Source: JAWWBN01 sp033720955 (GTDB lineage: Bacteria > Acidobacteriota > Thermoanaerobaculia > Multivoradales > JAHEKO01). Taken from it: a DNA stretch of 5,138 nucleotides. Under the pieces are notes generated by a model. It made no database searches. It was not told where the DNA came from and worked only from the letters and a program-made list of their open reading frames with translations. The position numbers and the translations under genes were made by a program. The first letter of the stretch is position 1, and the number at the start of each line of letters is the position of its first letter. Shown in pieces: positions 1 to 5,138 of the stretch. The stretch lies in assembly GCA_033720955.1 (NCBI GenBank), contig JAWWBN010000259.1, forward strand, positions 1 to 5,138, read 5' to 3'.

Positions 1-111
1 CCCGACGACCGACGTAGAGGTATGGCGGACCATCCCCCCGAGCAGCACGATCTTGGCGTCGGGCAGCGGCAGCAGTTCCATCGCCACATTCATCGCCGAG
101 GTGACCACCGT
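1..111 (-). other. DeoR-family effector-domain-like tail joined in frame to E1 beta (possible chimeric join)
   Basis: The last 37 codons read TVVTSAMNVAMELL, then PDAKIVLLGGMVR and TSTSVVG. That order (TVVTNxxNVAxEL, PDxxVxLLGGxxR, then SxxxVG) is the start of the DeoR/GlpR-type sugar-phosphate effector domain, not the transketolase C domain expected after GVPEVVRPG in E1 beta. Codon use also shifts: AAT, GAA, CAT and TCT appear within 40 codons, whereas such A/T-ending codons are rare in the body of the gene. The short stretch encoding TVVT or LTVVT is plausible in both families and would be a natural crossover point. The reading frame is kept through the join. It could be an assembly chimera (my preference), a real recombination, or an unusual natural domain. 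Confidence 0.6.
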
Positions 112-2112
112 CAGGTGGCGGCCGGGACGGACCACCTCCGGGACCCCGAGGGGCACCCGCATCTCGCCCACGTTGGCTGGCAGCGGCTCCTTCAGCCGGT
201 AGCCGTTCAGGACCTCCACCACCAGGCCGGGGTCGTCGGAGGCCAGCAGGGTGTTGTAGAAGCCGGCGGCCCGGGTCATGTCGCGCGGCACGCAGACGTG
301 CACCCCGCGGAGAAGGTGGATGATGGCCGCCATGGGGGAGCCGGCGTGCCACACGCCCTCCAGGCGGTGCCCCCGGGTGCGCACGACGACCGGCGCCTTC
401 TGGCCGCCGCGGGTCCGCCAGCGCAGGGTGGCGAGGTCGTCCGAGAGGATCTGCAGGGCGTAGAGCAGGTAGTCGAGGTACTGGATCTCGGCGATCGGCC
501 GGAAGCCCCGCAGGGCGAGACCGATCGCCTGGCCCAGAATGGTGGCCTCGCGGATACCGGTGTCGGCGACGCGCAGCGGCCCGTACTTCTCCTGCAGCCC
601 GGACATGCCCTGGTTGACGTCGCCCAGCCGGCCCACGTCCTCGCCGAAGGCCACCAGCCTCGGCTCGCGGGCCAGGGCGGCGTCGAAGCAGGCGTTGAGG
701 ACCTCGAAGCCGTTGACGCGCGGGGCGTCGGCGGGCAGCTCGGGCTCGACGGCCTCGATCCTCAGGGCGCCGCGCGGCCCCTCGCTGACCAGGTCCGAGC
801 CGTAGCGCGCGGCGTTGGCCTCCAACTGCTCCTCCCGCCAGCGGACGACCTCGGCCCGGCTCGCGGTGTCGCCCTCCGGGGCGACGAGCAGCGCCTCGGC
901 GGCGTGGGCCATGAGGTCGCGGCGCAGCACGACGGGCTTGCGCTCCAGCCGGTCGTGGAGCTCGTCGAGCTCCGGCGAGCTCCCCAGCTCCCGGGAGAGC
1001 GCCACGAGAGCGCGGCGCTCCTCCTCGATCGGCTCGCGGTACCGCTCCCAGGCGCGGCGCTGCCGCAGGCGCACCAGCTCCCGGTCCTCCTCCTCCGCCG
1101 CGTCCAGCTCGGCCGCGGTCACGATCTCCTCGCGCTCCATCCACCGCCGCATCCGGACCAGGCAGTCGTGCTCCTGCTCCCACTCCAGCCGCTCGGCGCT
1201 CTTGTACCGCTCGTGGCTGCCCGAGGTCGAGTGTCCCTGGGGCTGGGTGAGCTCGAAGACGTGCACCACGGCGGGCACGTGGTCGCGCCGCACGATCCCG
1301 GCGGCGTTGAGATAGGTCTCGCAGAGCGCCGGGTAGTCCCATCCGGCCGCGGTGTAGACGTCGAAGCCCACCTCCTCGCCGGGGGCGCGCTGAAAGCCCC
1401 GCAGCAGCTCCGAGATGCTGCCCTTGACCACCTGCTCGCGAACCGGGACCGAGATGCCGTACCCGTCGTCCCAGACCGAGAGCAGCAGCGGTGCCTGGAG
1501 CACCCCGGCGGCGTTGACCGACTCCCAGAAGAGACCCTCGGCGCAGCTCGCGTCGCCGATGGTGCCGAAGGCGATCTCGTCGCCGCCGCGGGAGAAACCC
1601 GCGGCGAGCCGGGGGTCGGCGAGCTCGCGGTAGAGCCGCGAGGCATAGGCCAGGCCCACCAGCTTGGGCATCTGCGACCCCGTCGGCGACAGATCGGCGG
1701 CGCAGTTGACCCCTCGGGTCTGGTCGCGCCACTCGCCGCCCTCGTCCAGCAGCCGGCTCGCGAAGTGGGCGTTCATCTGCCGGCCCGCCGACGCCGGCTC
1801 GCGCTCCACGTCGGCGTCGGCGTAGACCTGGGCGAAGAACTCCTCGATGGAGAGCTGGCCCAGGGCCAGCATCAGCGTCTGGTCTCGGTAGTAGCCGGCG
1901 CGGAAGTCGCCGGGCTCGAAGGCCCGCGCGAGGGCCACCTGGGCCACCTCCTTGCCGTCGCCGAAGATGCCGAACTTGGCCTTGCCGGTGAGCACCTCGC
2001 GCCGCGCCAACAGGCTCGCCTGGCGGCTCTGGAAGGCGACCCGGTAGTCGCGCACGATGCTCTCGCGCGTGAACTGGTGCGTGATCTCTTGGGCCGAATC
2101 CCGGTCGCTCAC
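1..2112 (-). CDS. 2-oxoacid (branched-chain type) dehydrogenase E1, alpha and beta fused; partial, runs off left edge
   Basis: Thiamine-diphosphate E1 of a 2-oxoacid dehydrogenase complex, expected to decarboxylate a 2-oxoacid (probably branched-chain 2-oxoisovalerate type) and pass the acyl group to a lipoyl E2 in the cytoplasm. The GTG start at 2112 follows a GGAGGAG ribosome site by 8 bases. The alpha half (about residues 15-370) has GKAKFGIFGDGKEVAQ near the N-terminus, a ThDP site GDASCAEG at 186-193 followed by WDDGYGISVP at 214-223 (an Asp pair where many E1s have NN), and the loop GHSTSGSHERYK from 293. The beta half begins near 465, with FGEDVG (likely catalytic Glu491), IREATILGQAIGLALRG and the RTRGHRLEGVWH segment at 578-589. 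This wording matches fused E1 proteins of Bacteroidota type, as I remember them. The frame is open for 704 codons with no stop. The beta C-terminal (transketolase C) domain should begin near residue 660, but from about 668 the sequence looks like a DeoR effector domain instead. E2 and E3 are not in the window. Substrate specificity is inferred. Confidence 0.9.
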   Translation of the reverse strand, partial: MSDRDSAQEITHQFTRESIVRDYRVAFQSRQASLLARREVLTGKAKFGIFGDGKEVAQVALARAFEPGDFRAGYYRDQTLMLALGQLSIEEFFAQVYADADVEREPASAGRQMNAHFASRLLDEGGEWRDQTRGVNCAADLSPTGSQMPKLVGLAYASRLYRELADPRLAAGFSRGGDEIAFGTIGDASCAEGLFWESVNAAGVLQAPLLLSVWDDGYGISVPVREQVVKGSISELLRGFQRAPGEEVGFDVYTAAGWDYPALCETYLNAAGIVRRDHVPAVVHVFELTQPQGHSTSGSHERYKSAERLEWEQEHDCLVRMRRWMEREEIVTAAELDAAEEEDRELVRLRQRRAWERYREPIEEERRALVALSRELGSSPELDELHDRLERKPVVLRRDLMAHAAEALLVAPEGDTASRAEVVRWREEQLEANAARYGSDLVSEGPRGALRIEAVEPELPADAPRVNGFEVLNACFDAALAREPRLVAFGEDVGRLGDVNQGMSGLQEKYGPLRVADTGIREATILGQAIGLALRGFRPIAEIQYLDYLLYALQILSDDLATLRWRTRGGQKAPVVVRTRGHRLEGVWHAGSPMAAIIHLLRGVHVCVPRDMTRAAGFYNTLLASDDPGLVVEVLNGYRLKEPLPANVGEMRVPLGVPEVVRPGRHLTVVTSAMNVAMELLPLPDAKIVLLGGMVRHTSTSVVG

Positions 2113-2120
2113 CTGCAGGG

Positions 2121-2127
2121 CTCCTCC
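2121..2127 (-). promoter_or_regulatory. Ribosome binding site for the E1 gene
   Basis: GGAGGAG on the minus strand, 8 bases before the GTG at 2112. This strong site decides the GTG start: no ATG lies close by in frame, and the protein from this start aligns with remembered E1 N-termini. Confidence 0.8.
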
Positions 2128-2143
2128 GGCGGGGACGCGAGGG

Positions 2144-2149
2144 ATTCTA
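2144..2149 (-). promoter_or_regulatory. Possible -10 element (TAGAAT) before the E1 gene
   Basis: TAGAAT on the minus strand matches the sigma-70 -10 consensus at five of six positions and stands out in GC-rich sequence. It would put transcription start near 2137, about 25 bases before the GTG. I see no good -35 at 16-18 bases; the closest, CTGACG, overlaps the stop of the upstream gene at a spacing of about 20. The E1 gene may therefore have its own promoter or be read through from the receiver-LpxC gene. Confidence 0.35.
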
Positions 2150-2171
2150 CCGGAGCCGCCGGGCCGCGCCG

Positions 2172-3479
2172 TCAGCCCGAGGCCGCCGCGAGCACCCGGC
2201 GCAGGATGGCGATGTTGTTGCGGTGCCCGGTGAGCCGGGCGTCCACCCGGCCGCGCAGCGGATAGCCGAACAGGAAGAGGTCGCCGATCACGTCGAGCAC
2301 CTTGTGGCGCACGAACTCGTCCGGGAACCGCAGCTCGGTGTTGATCACGTTGTCCTCGCCCACGAGGATGCAGTTGTCGAGCCGCCCCCCCGAGCCGAGA
2401 CCGAGCTCGCTCATCATCTTCAGGTCGCGCATGAAGCCGAATGTCCGGGCCGGCGCGACCTCGGTCCGGTAGGCCTCCACGGAGGAGAGCTCGAACTCGA
2501 ACCGCTGCTCCCCGATGGGAGGTGGGTAGCGCAGCAGATAGGACACCGAGAAGCCGTCGAACGGCTCCAGCACCACCCGCTTGCCGTCCCCGCCGCCGAC
2601 CTCGTAGCGCCGGTCGATCACCACCTCCCGGCGGGGCACCCCCTGGTTCTCGACCCCCACCTCCTCGAGGGTGTTGCAGAACTCGGCCGCCGAGCCGTCG
2701 AGCACCGGCAGCTCGCCGTGCACCTTCACCAGGAGGTTCGTCACCCCGTAGGCGTGCAGGGACGACAGGAAGTGCTCCACGGTGCGGATGCTCTCCCCCT
2801 CGCGGCTCAGGGTCGTCGCGTAGTCGGTCTCGGCCACGCAGTCCACCCGCGCCGGGATGTGGGTGTTTCTCGGCAGGGTCACGAAGTGGATCCCGCGGTC
2901 GGGCGGCAGCGGCTGGATGACCATGCCGGTGCGACCGCCGGAGTGCAGCCCCAGACCGTAGATCACCGTGCTGCGCCGAATGGTGCGCTGCGGCTCGCTG
3001 CCCTCGCGGACCAGGGGGAAGAGCGGCGGCGGCCGCAGGTCGTGGCGGCGCTCCACCCGCTCGGCCGTCTTTTCCAGCGAGGTGAGAAGCGACGAGTCGG
3101 TCTCGAGGGCGTGACGGTGCTCGACCGCGCCGCGGGCCGCCTCCACCGCCTCCTGATAGGAGAGCGGCTTCTCGACGTAGTCGTAGGCCCCCATCTTGAT
3201 GGCCGTCACCGCGGTCGAGGTGGTGCCGTGGCCGGACATCATCACCACCGCCGCCGCCGGATCCAGCTCGCGCAGCGCCTGGAGCGTCTCGAGGCCGTCG
3301 CGGTCCGGCAGCCAGACGTCGAGAAAGACGCAGTCGGGCTTGAGACGGCGGTAGATGTCGACCGCCTCCCGCCCGCTGCCCGTGCAGACGGTGTCGAAGC
3401 CCTCGTCCGAGAGCACCCCGGAGAGGGCCGCGACGATCCCCGGCTCGTCGTCCACGATCATGACGGTCTGCTTCGGCAT
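2172..3479 (-). CDS. lpxC: Response-regulator receiver fused to LpxC (UDP-3-O-acyl-N-acetylglucosamine deacetylase)
   Basis: A 435-residue protein with two complete domains. Residues 1-120 form a receiver: acidic pair D10/D11, phospho-acceptor D54 in FLDVWLPDRDG, S82 in MMSGHG and K104 in VEKPLS. The wording is closest to NtrC/NtrX receivers, but the AAA+ and DNA-binding domains are absent. A linker at about 121-163 is charged and helical, then proline-rich (DLRPPPLFP). From about 164 to the end is LpxC, the zinc deacetylase that commits UDP-acyl-GlcNAc to lipid A. Visible motifs are the TVEHFLSSLHAYG motif (E235 and H236, equivalent to E. coli E78 and H79), ARTFGFMRD, FVRHKVLDVIGDLFLFG (H392 and D396, equivalent to H238 and D242) and GHRNN (H419, equivalent to H265). 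All zinc ligands and catalytic residues are present. LpxC alone is usually about 280-305 residues, so this one is full length or slightly short. The C-terminus (RRVLAAASG) lacks the long E. coli tail recognised by FtsH. The ATG is preceded by GGAGAG. A cytoplasmic enzyme controlled by phosphorylation is inferred; no histidine kinase is in the window. Confidence 0.95.
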   Translation of the reverse strand: MPKQTVMIVDDEPGIVAALSGVLSDEGFDTVCTGSGREAVDIYRRLKPDCVFLDVWLPDRDGLETLQALRELDPAAAVVMMSGHGTTSTAVTAIKMGAYDYVEKPLSYQEAVEAARGAVEHRHALETDSSLLTSLEKTAERVERRHDLRPPPLFPLVREGSEPQRTIRRSTVIYGLGLHSGGRTGMVIQPLPPDRGIHFVTLPRNTHIPARVDCVAETDYATTLSREGESIRTVEHFLSSLHAYGVTNLLVKVHGELPVLDGSAAEFCNTLEEVGVENQGVPRREVVIDRRYEVGGGDGKRVVLEPFDGFSVSYLLRYPPPIGEQRFEFELSSVEAYRTEVAPARTFGFMRDLKMMSELGLGSGGRLDNCILVGEDNVINTELRFPDEFVRHKVLDVIGDLFLFGYPLRGRVDARLTGHRNNIAILRRVLAAASG

Positions 3480-3484
3480 CCAGA

Positions 3485-3490
3485 CTCTCC
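3485..3490 (-). promoter_or_regulatory. Ribosome binding site for receiver-LpxC
   Basis: GGAGAG on the minus strand, 5 bases before the ATG at 3479. The ATG directly begins a canonical receiver N-terminus (MPKQTVMIVDDE). The open frame continuing upstream is antisense to the next gene and is not used. Confidence 0.75.
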
Positions 3491-3504
3491 GGGCCGCGCC
3501 CAGG

Positions 3505-3510
3505 AGCGTA
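3505..3510 (-). promoter_or_regulatory. Candidate -10 for receiver-LpxC
   Basis: TACGCT on the minus strand in the context CCATACGCTCC. It would give a start of transcription near 3498, about 19 bases before the ATG and just ahead of the ribosome site. It is a weak match to TATAAT, and the base run 17 bases upstream (ACCGGC) is a poor -35. It is listed because an identical hexamer is placed symmetrically for the opposite gene. Confidence 0.3.
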
Positions 3511-3542
3511 TGGTACGTCACCGGCGGGCCGGTCGCTCGTGC

Positions 3543-3548
3543 TACGCT
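3543..3548 (+). promoter_or_regulatory. Candidate extended -10 for the MoaD-propeller gene
   Basis: TACGCT preceded by TGC gives TGCTACGCT, an extended -10 shape (TGn then the hexamer). Transcription would start near 3555, about 27 bases before the ATG, leaving room for the ribosome site. The -35 position (ACCGGC at 3520) does not match TTGACA. Confidence 0.35.
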
Positions 3549-3568
3549 CGCCCGCAGCAAGAGCCTCC

Positions 3569-3575
3569 AGAGGAG
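3569..3575 (+). promoter_or_regulatory. Ribosome binding site for the MoaD-propeller gene
   Basis: AGAGGAG, 6 bases before the ATG at 3582. This fixes the start at MATVILPSHL, the usual opening of MoaD/ThiS proteins. The longer upstream open frame on this strand is antisense to the receiver-LpxC gene and is not used. Confidence 0.8.
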
Positions 3576-3581
3576 CCCGCC

Positions 3582-4916
3582 ATGGCCACTGTCATCCTGC
3601 CCTCTCATCTGGCTCGCCAGACCGGTGTAGACGACCGGCTCGAGGCGACCGGCGCCACGATCGGCGAGGCTCTGCGGTCGCTCGAGCGACAGCAGCCGGC
3701 CCTCAGGGGCTGGGTTCTCGACGAGCGTGGCCGCATCCGAGAGCACGTCAAGGTGTTCCGCAACAGGATCGACGCCGGGCTCGAGGAGCCGCTCGCCCCC
3801 GACGACGAGCTGCACGTGGTGCAGGCGATCTCCGGCGGCTCCGGCGACCCGTTGGAGCTCCTGGTCGGCACCCGCAAGGGGCTCTTCGTGCTGCGGGGCG
3901 AGCGCGGCGGGGCGATGCAGGTGGCCCACCGAGACTTCGTCGGCCAGACCGTCGAGTACGCGGTGCGCGACCCGCGGAGCGGGCGCTGCTTCGCCTCCGT
4001 CACCCACGGCCAGTACGGCCCGCGGCTCTTCCTGGCCGACGACGCCGCCGGGCCGTGGCGTCAAGCCGGCGGTCCCCTGTTCCCCGAGGATGCCGAGGCC
4101 GCGGTGAGCCGCATCTGGATCGTCCGTCCCGGCGCCGAGGAGGGCGAGCTGTGGGCCGGCGTCGCACCCGCAGCGCTCTTTCACAGCCGCGACGACGGCG
4201 AGAGCTGGACCCTGAACCGGGGCCTCTGGGACCAGCCCACCCGCTCGGAGTGGGAGGGAGGTCTGGGCGGCCTGGCCCTGCACTCGATCTGCCCCTGGCC
4301 CGGGGACCCGCGGCGGGTCGCCGTGGGCATCTCCGCCGTCGGGGTCTGGATCACCGAAGACGGCGGCGCCACCTGGCGCAACCATCACGCCGGGCTGGTG
4401 CCGCGCTATCTTCCGGAGGAGGCGCGCGAGGGCACCCTGATGCACTGCGTCCACAAGATGGAGCGCAGCCCGGTCGAGCCCGAGACCTTGTACATGCAGT
4501 TTCACGGCGGGGTCTACCGCTCCGACGACGGCGGCGCGAGCTGGACCGACATCGGGACCGACACCGGCCTGCCGGCCGACTTCGGCTTCCCCCTGGTGGT
4601 CGACCCGGAGGACGCCGACCGCGCCTGGGTGATCCCGCTGGTGGCCGATTTCGACCGGGTGACGCCGGAGGGCCGGCTGAGGGTCTACGAGACGCGCGAC
4701 CGCGGCGCCACCTGGCGGCCGCGCTCCGCCGGGCTGCCGCAGGAGAACGCCTGGGCGACGATCCTCCGCCAGGCGTTCTGCCACGACGGGCGCTCCCCGC
4801 TGGGCCTCTGCTTCGGCACCGAGCAGGGTGCCGTCTACGTCTCCGGAGACCGCGGAGAGAGCTGGGCCGCGGCGGTCGAGGGCCTGCCCCCCGTGGTCGC
4901 CGTCCAGGCGGCGTGA
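3582..4916 (+). CDS. MoaD/ThiS-like sulfur-carrier domain fused to a BNR/Asp-box beta-propeller
   Basis: A 444-residue protein, probably cytoplasmic because no signal peptide is visible. Residues 1-86 look like a complete ubiquitin-fold MoaD/ThiS domain: opening strand MATVILPSHL, helix TIGEALRSLERQQP, LRGWVLDERGRIREHVKVFRN, then LAPDDELHVVQAISGG. In MoaD, ThiS and CysO the final GG is the C-terminus and becomes a thiocarboxylate; here G85-G86 is followed without a stop by SGDPLELLVGTRKGLFVL, the start of the propeller. The propeller has five Asp boxes at 202-209 (SRDDGESW), 258-265 (TEDGGATW), 314-321 (SDDGGASW), 371-378 (TRDRGATW) and 421-428 (SGDRGESW), spaced 50-57 residues, with a degenerate sixth at 152-159 (ADDAAGPW). 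There is no FRIP-type arginine motif, so I would not call it a sialidase despite how such proteins are often named. I recall MoaD-like and BNR genes as neighbours in other bacteria, which would make this a fusion of a conserved pair. The start is set by AGAGGAG and the stop overlaps the next start. Function unknown. Confidence 0.9.
   Translation: MATVILPSHLARQTGVDDRLEATGATIGEALRSLERQQPALRGWVLDERGRIREHVKVFRNRIDAGLEEPLAPDDELHVVQAISGGSGDPLELLVGTRKGLFVLRGERGGAMQVAHRDFVGQTVEYAVRDPRSGRCFASVTHGQYGPRLFLADDAAGPWRQAGGPLFPEDAEAAVSRIWIVRPGAEEGELWAGVAPAALFHSRDDGESWTLNRGLWDQPTRSEWEGGLGGLALHSICPWPGDPRRVAVGISAVGVWITEDGGATWRNHHAGLVPRYLPEEAREGTLMHCVHKMERSPVEPETLYMQFHGGVYRSDDGGASWTDIGTDTGLPADFGFPLVVDPEDADRAWVIPLVADFDRVTPEGRLRVYETRDRGATWRPRSAGLPQENAWATILRQAFCHDGRSPLGLCFGTEQGAVYVSGDRGESWAAAVEGLPPVVAVQAA
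3834..3839 (+). other. Internal Gly-Gly codons at the MoaD/propeller junction
   Basis: Codons GGC GGC encode G85-G86, the place where a stand-alone sulfur carrier would end. Activation by a MoeB/ThiF-like E1 enzyme needs a free C-terminal glycine, so the carrier would work only if the chain is cut here, as JAMM-type proteases do for some extended carriers. A nearby TTG at 3852 could in principle start a separate propeller, but I see no good ribosome site for it. Confidence 0.6.
4185..4865 (+). repeat. Five-fold Asp-box (BNR) repeat array in the propeller
   Basis: Five copies of the box (S/T)xDxGxxW, encoded at intervals of 168, 168, 171 and 150 bases. Each box is the turn between the third and fourth strands of a propeller blade and is structural, not catalytic. 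The regular spacing supports an intact fold of six or seven blades together with the N-terminal part of the domain. Confidence 0.85.
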
Positions 4917-5138
4917 GCCGGGCCGAGGTCAGCGCCCTCGCGGCGCGGCTGGTGCCGCGCCCGCGGCGGATCGAGGGCGGTCCCGCGCCCTGGGTGCTCA
5001 CGGGCCGCCCGACCCTGGAGCTCGAGCCCCCGGCCGATTTCGAGGCGATGCTGGCGGCGGCGGCGGCGATCTACCGGTCTGAAGCGTTGAGTGCTCGCAC
5101 CGGCCTGACTACGACCCTGATCAGCGGGCTCGTCGTCC
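4913..5138 (+). CDS. Unidentified protein, N-terminal fragment; faint resemblance to GH20-type glycosidase N-terminal domain
   Basis: The frame opens at GTG 4913, overlapping the previous stop as GTGA, which indicates translational coupling, and stays open to the window edge (75 codons). The start reads VSRAEVSALAARLVPRPRR, then IEGGPAPWVLTGRPTLELEPPADFEAM in two parts, an alanine run (LAAAAAIYR) and SEALSARTGL. The order LVPRPRRIEGG...WVLT...ELLARTG-like is what I would expect at the N-terminal alpha/beta domain of GH20 hexosaminidases, but the match is short and from memory. The last ~20 codons switch to TCT, GAA, TTG, AGT, GCT and ACT, unlike the rest of the window, so the end may not belong to this gene. 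No ribosome site other than GC-rich coding sequence of the upstream gene is visible. Confidence 0.5.
   Translation, partial: MSRAEVSALAARLVPRPRRIEGGPAPWVLTGRPTLELEPPADFEAMLAAAAAIYRSEALSARTGLTTTLISGLVV

Larger units (their letters stand above)
3504..3549. repeat. Nested dyad symmetry in the divergent intergenic region
   Basis: The 46-base segment is symmetric about 3526/3527 at two levels. The outer arms are GAGCGTA (3504-3510) and TACGCTC (3543-3549). The inner arms are ACCGGC (3520-3525) and GCCGGT (3528-3533) with a GG centre. The bases between the arms do not match, so this looks more like paired protein sites or mirrored promoters than one long hairpin. It sits midway between two divergently read genes. 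Confidence 0.5.

Noticed and set aside
22..2265. Very long plus-strand open frame (747 codons) across the E1 region
   Set aside because: It is antisense to the E1 gene, whose minus-strand translation shows clear family motifs. The plus product is a low-complexity His/Gly/Arg/Val-rich chain typical of the shadow frame of GC-rich genes.
2223..3581. Plus-strand extension upstream of the MoaD start
   Set aside because: It is antisense to receiver-LpxC and repetitive in composition. The MoaD domain starts at ATG 3582 with AGAGGAG in front.
3480..4784. Minus-strand extension upstream of receiver-LpxC, adding about 435 residues
   Set aside because: It is antisense to the MoaD-propeller gene, has no domain sense, and the receiver has its own ATG with a good ribosome site.
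4351..5001. Arg/Pro/Ser-rich minus-strand open frame over the propeller and the next gene
   Set aside because: Shadow frame of high-GC coding sequence; no recognisable domain.
5047..5077. Run of GCG codons (GCGGCGGCGGCGGCG) as a repeat or slippage site
   Set aside because: A five-codon alanine run is common in GC-rich genes and I see no frameshift at it, though it may be relevant to the composition change just after.
1..5138. tRNA, rRNA, CRISPR array, insertion sequence or strong rho-independent terminator
   Set aside because: No cloverleaf, spaced direct repeats, transposase motifs or GC hairpin followed by a T run were seen on either strand. The window is nearly all coding.

Overview
The window looks like a fragment of a very GC-rich genome from an uncultivated Gram-negative bacterium. 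Codon third positions are almost all G or C. LpxC implies lipid A and an outer membrane. The fused alpha/beta E1 dehydrogenase is of the kind I associate with Bacteroidota and Acidobacteriota-like lineages; with this base composition I lean towards an Acidobacteriota-type or other deep Gram-negative lineage, but cannot fix the taxon.

Layout. Two minus-strand genes fill the left two thirds. The first to be transcribed (3479 to 2172) fuses an NtrC/NtrX-type response-regulator receiver to a complete LpxC, the committed enzyme of lipid A synthesis. Some 59 bases downstream, a thiamine-diphosphate 2-oxoacid dehydrogenase E1 (alpha and beta in one chain) starts at GTG 2112 and runs off the left edge. 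Its last 37 codons stop resembling E1 and instead resemble a DeoR-family effector domain, so the first ~110 bases may be a chimeric join.

A 102-base divergent intergenic region (3480-3581) carries a nested dyad symmetry and possible back-to-back promoters. To its right, on the plus strand, a 444-residue protein (3582-4916) fuses a MoaD/ThiS ubiquitin-fold sulfur-carrier domain to a BNR/Asp-box beta-propeller. The Gly-Gly that normally ends such carriers is buried at the domain junction. A last gene starts in a GTGA overlap at 4913 and runs off the right edge; its N-terminus faintly resembles the N-terminal domain of GH20-type glycosidases.

How the genes work together is mostly unknown. The two fusions are the most interesting content. 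One suggests phospho-signalling attached directly to the first committed step of lipid A synthesis. The other suggests a sulfur-carrier or ubiquitin-like tag built onto a propeller, perhaps released by a protease. Both edges change in codon use and, on the left, in homology, so they should be checked as assembly joins before biological meaning is given to them.
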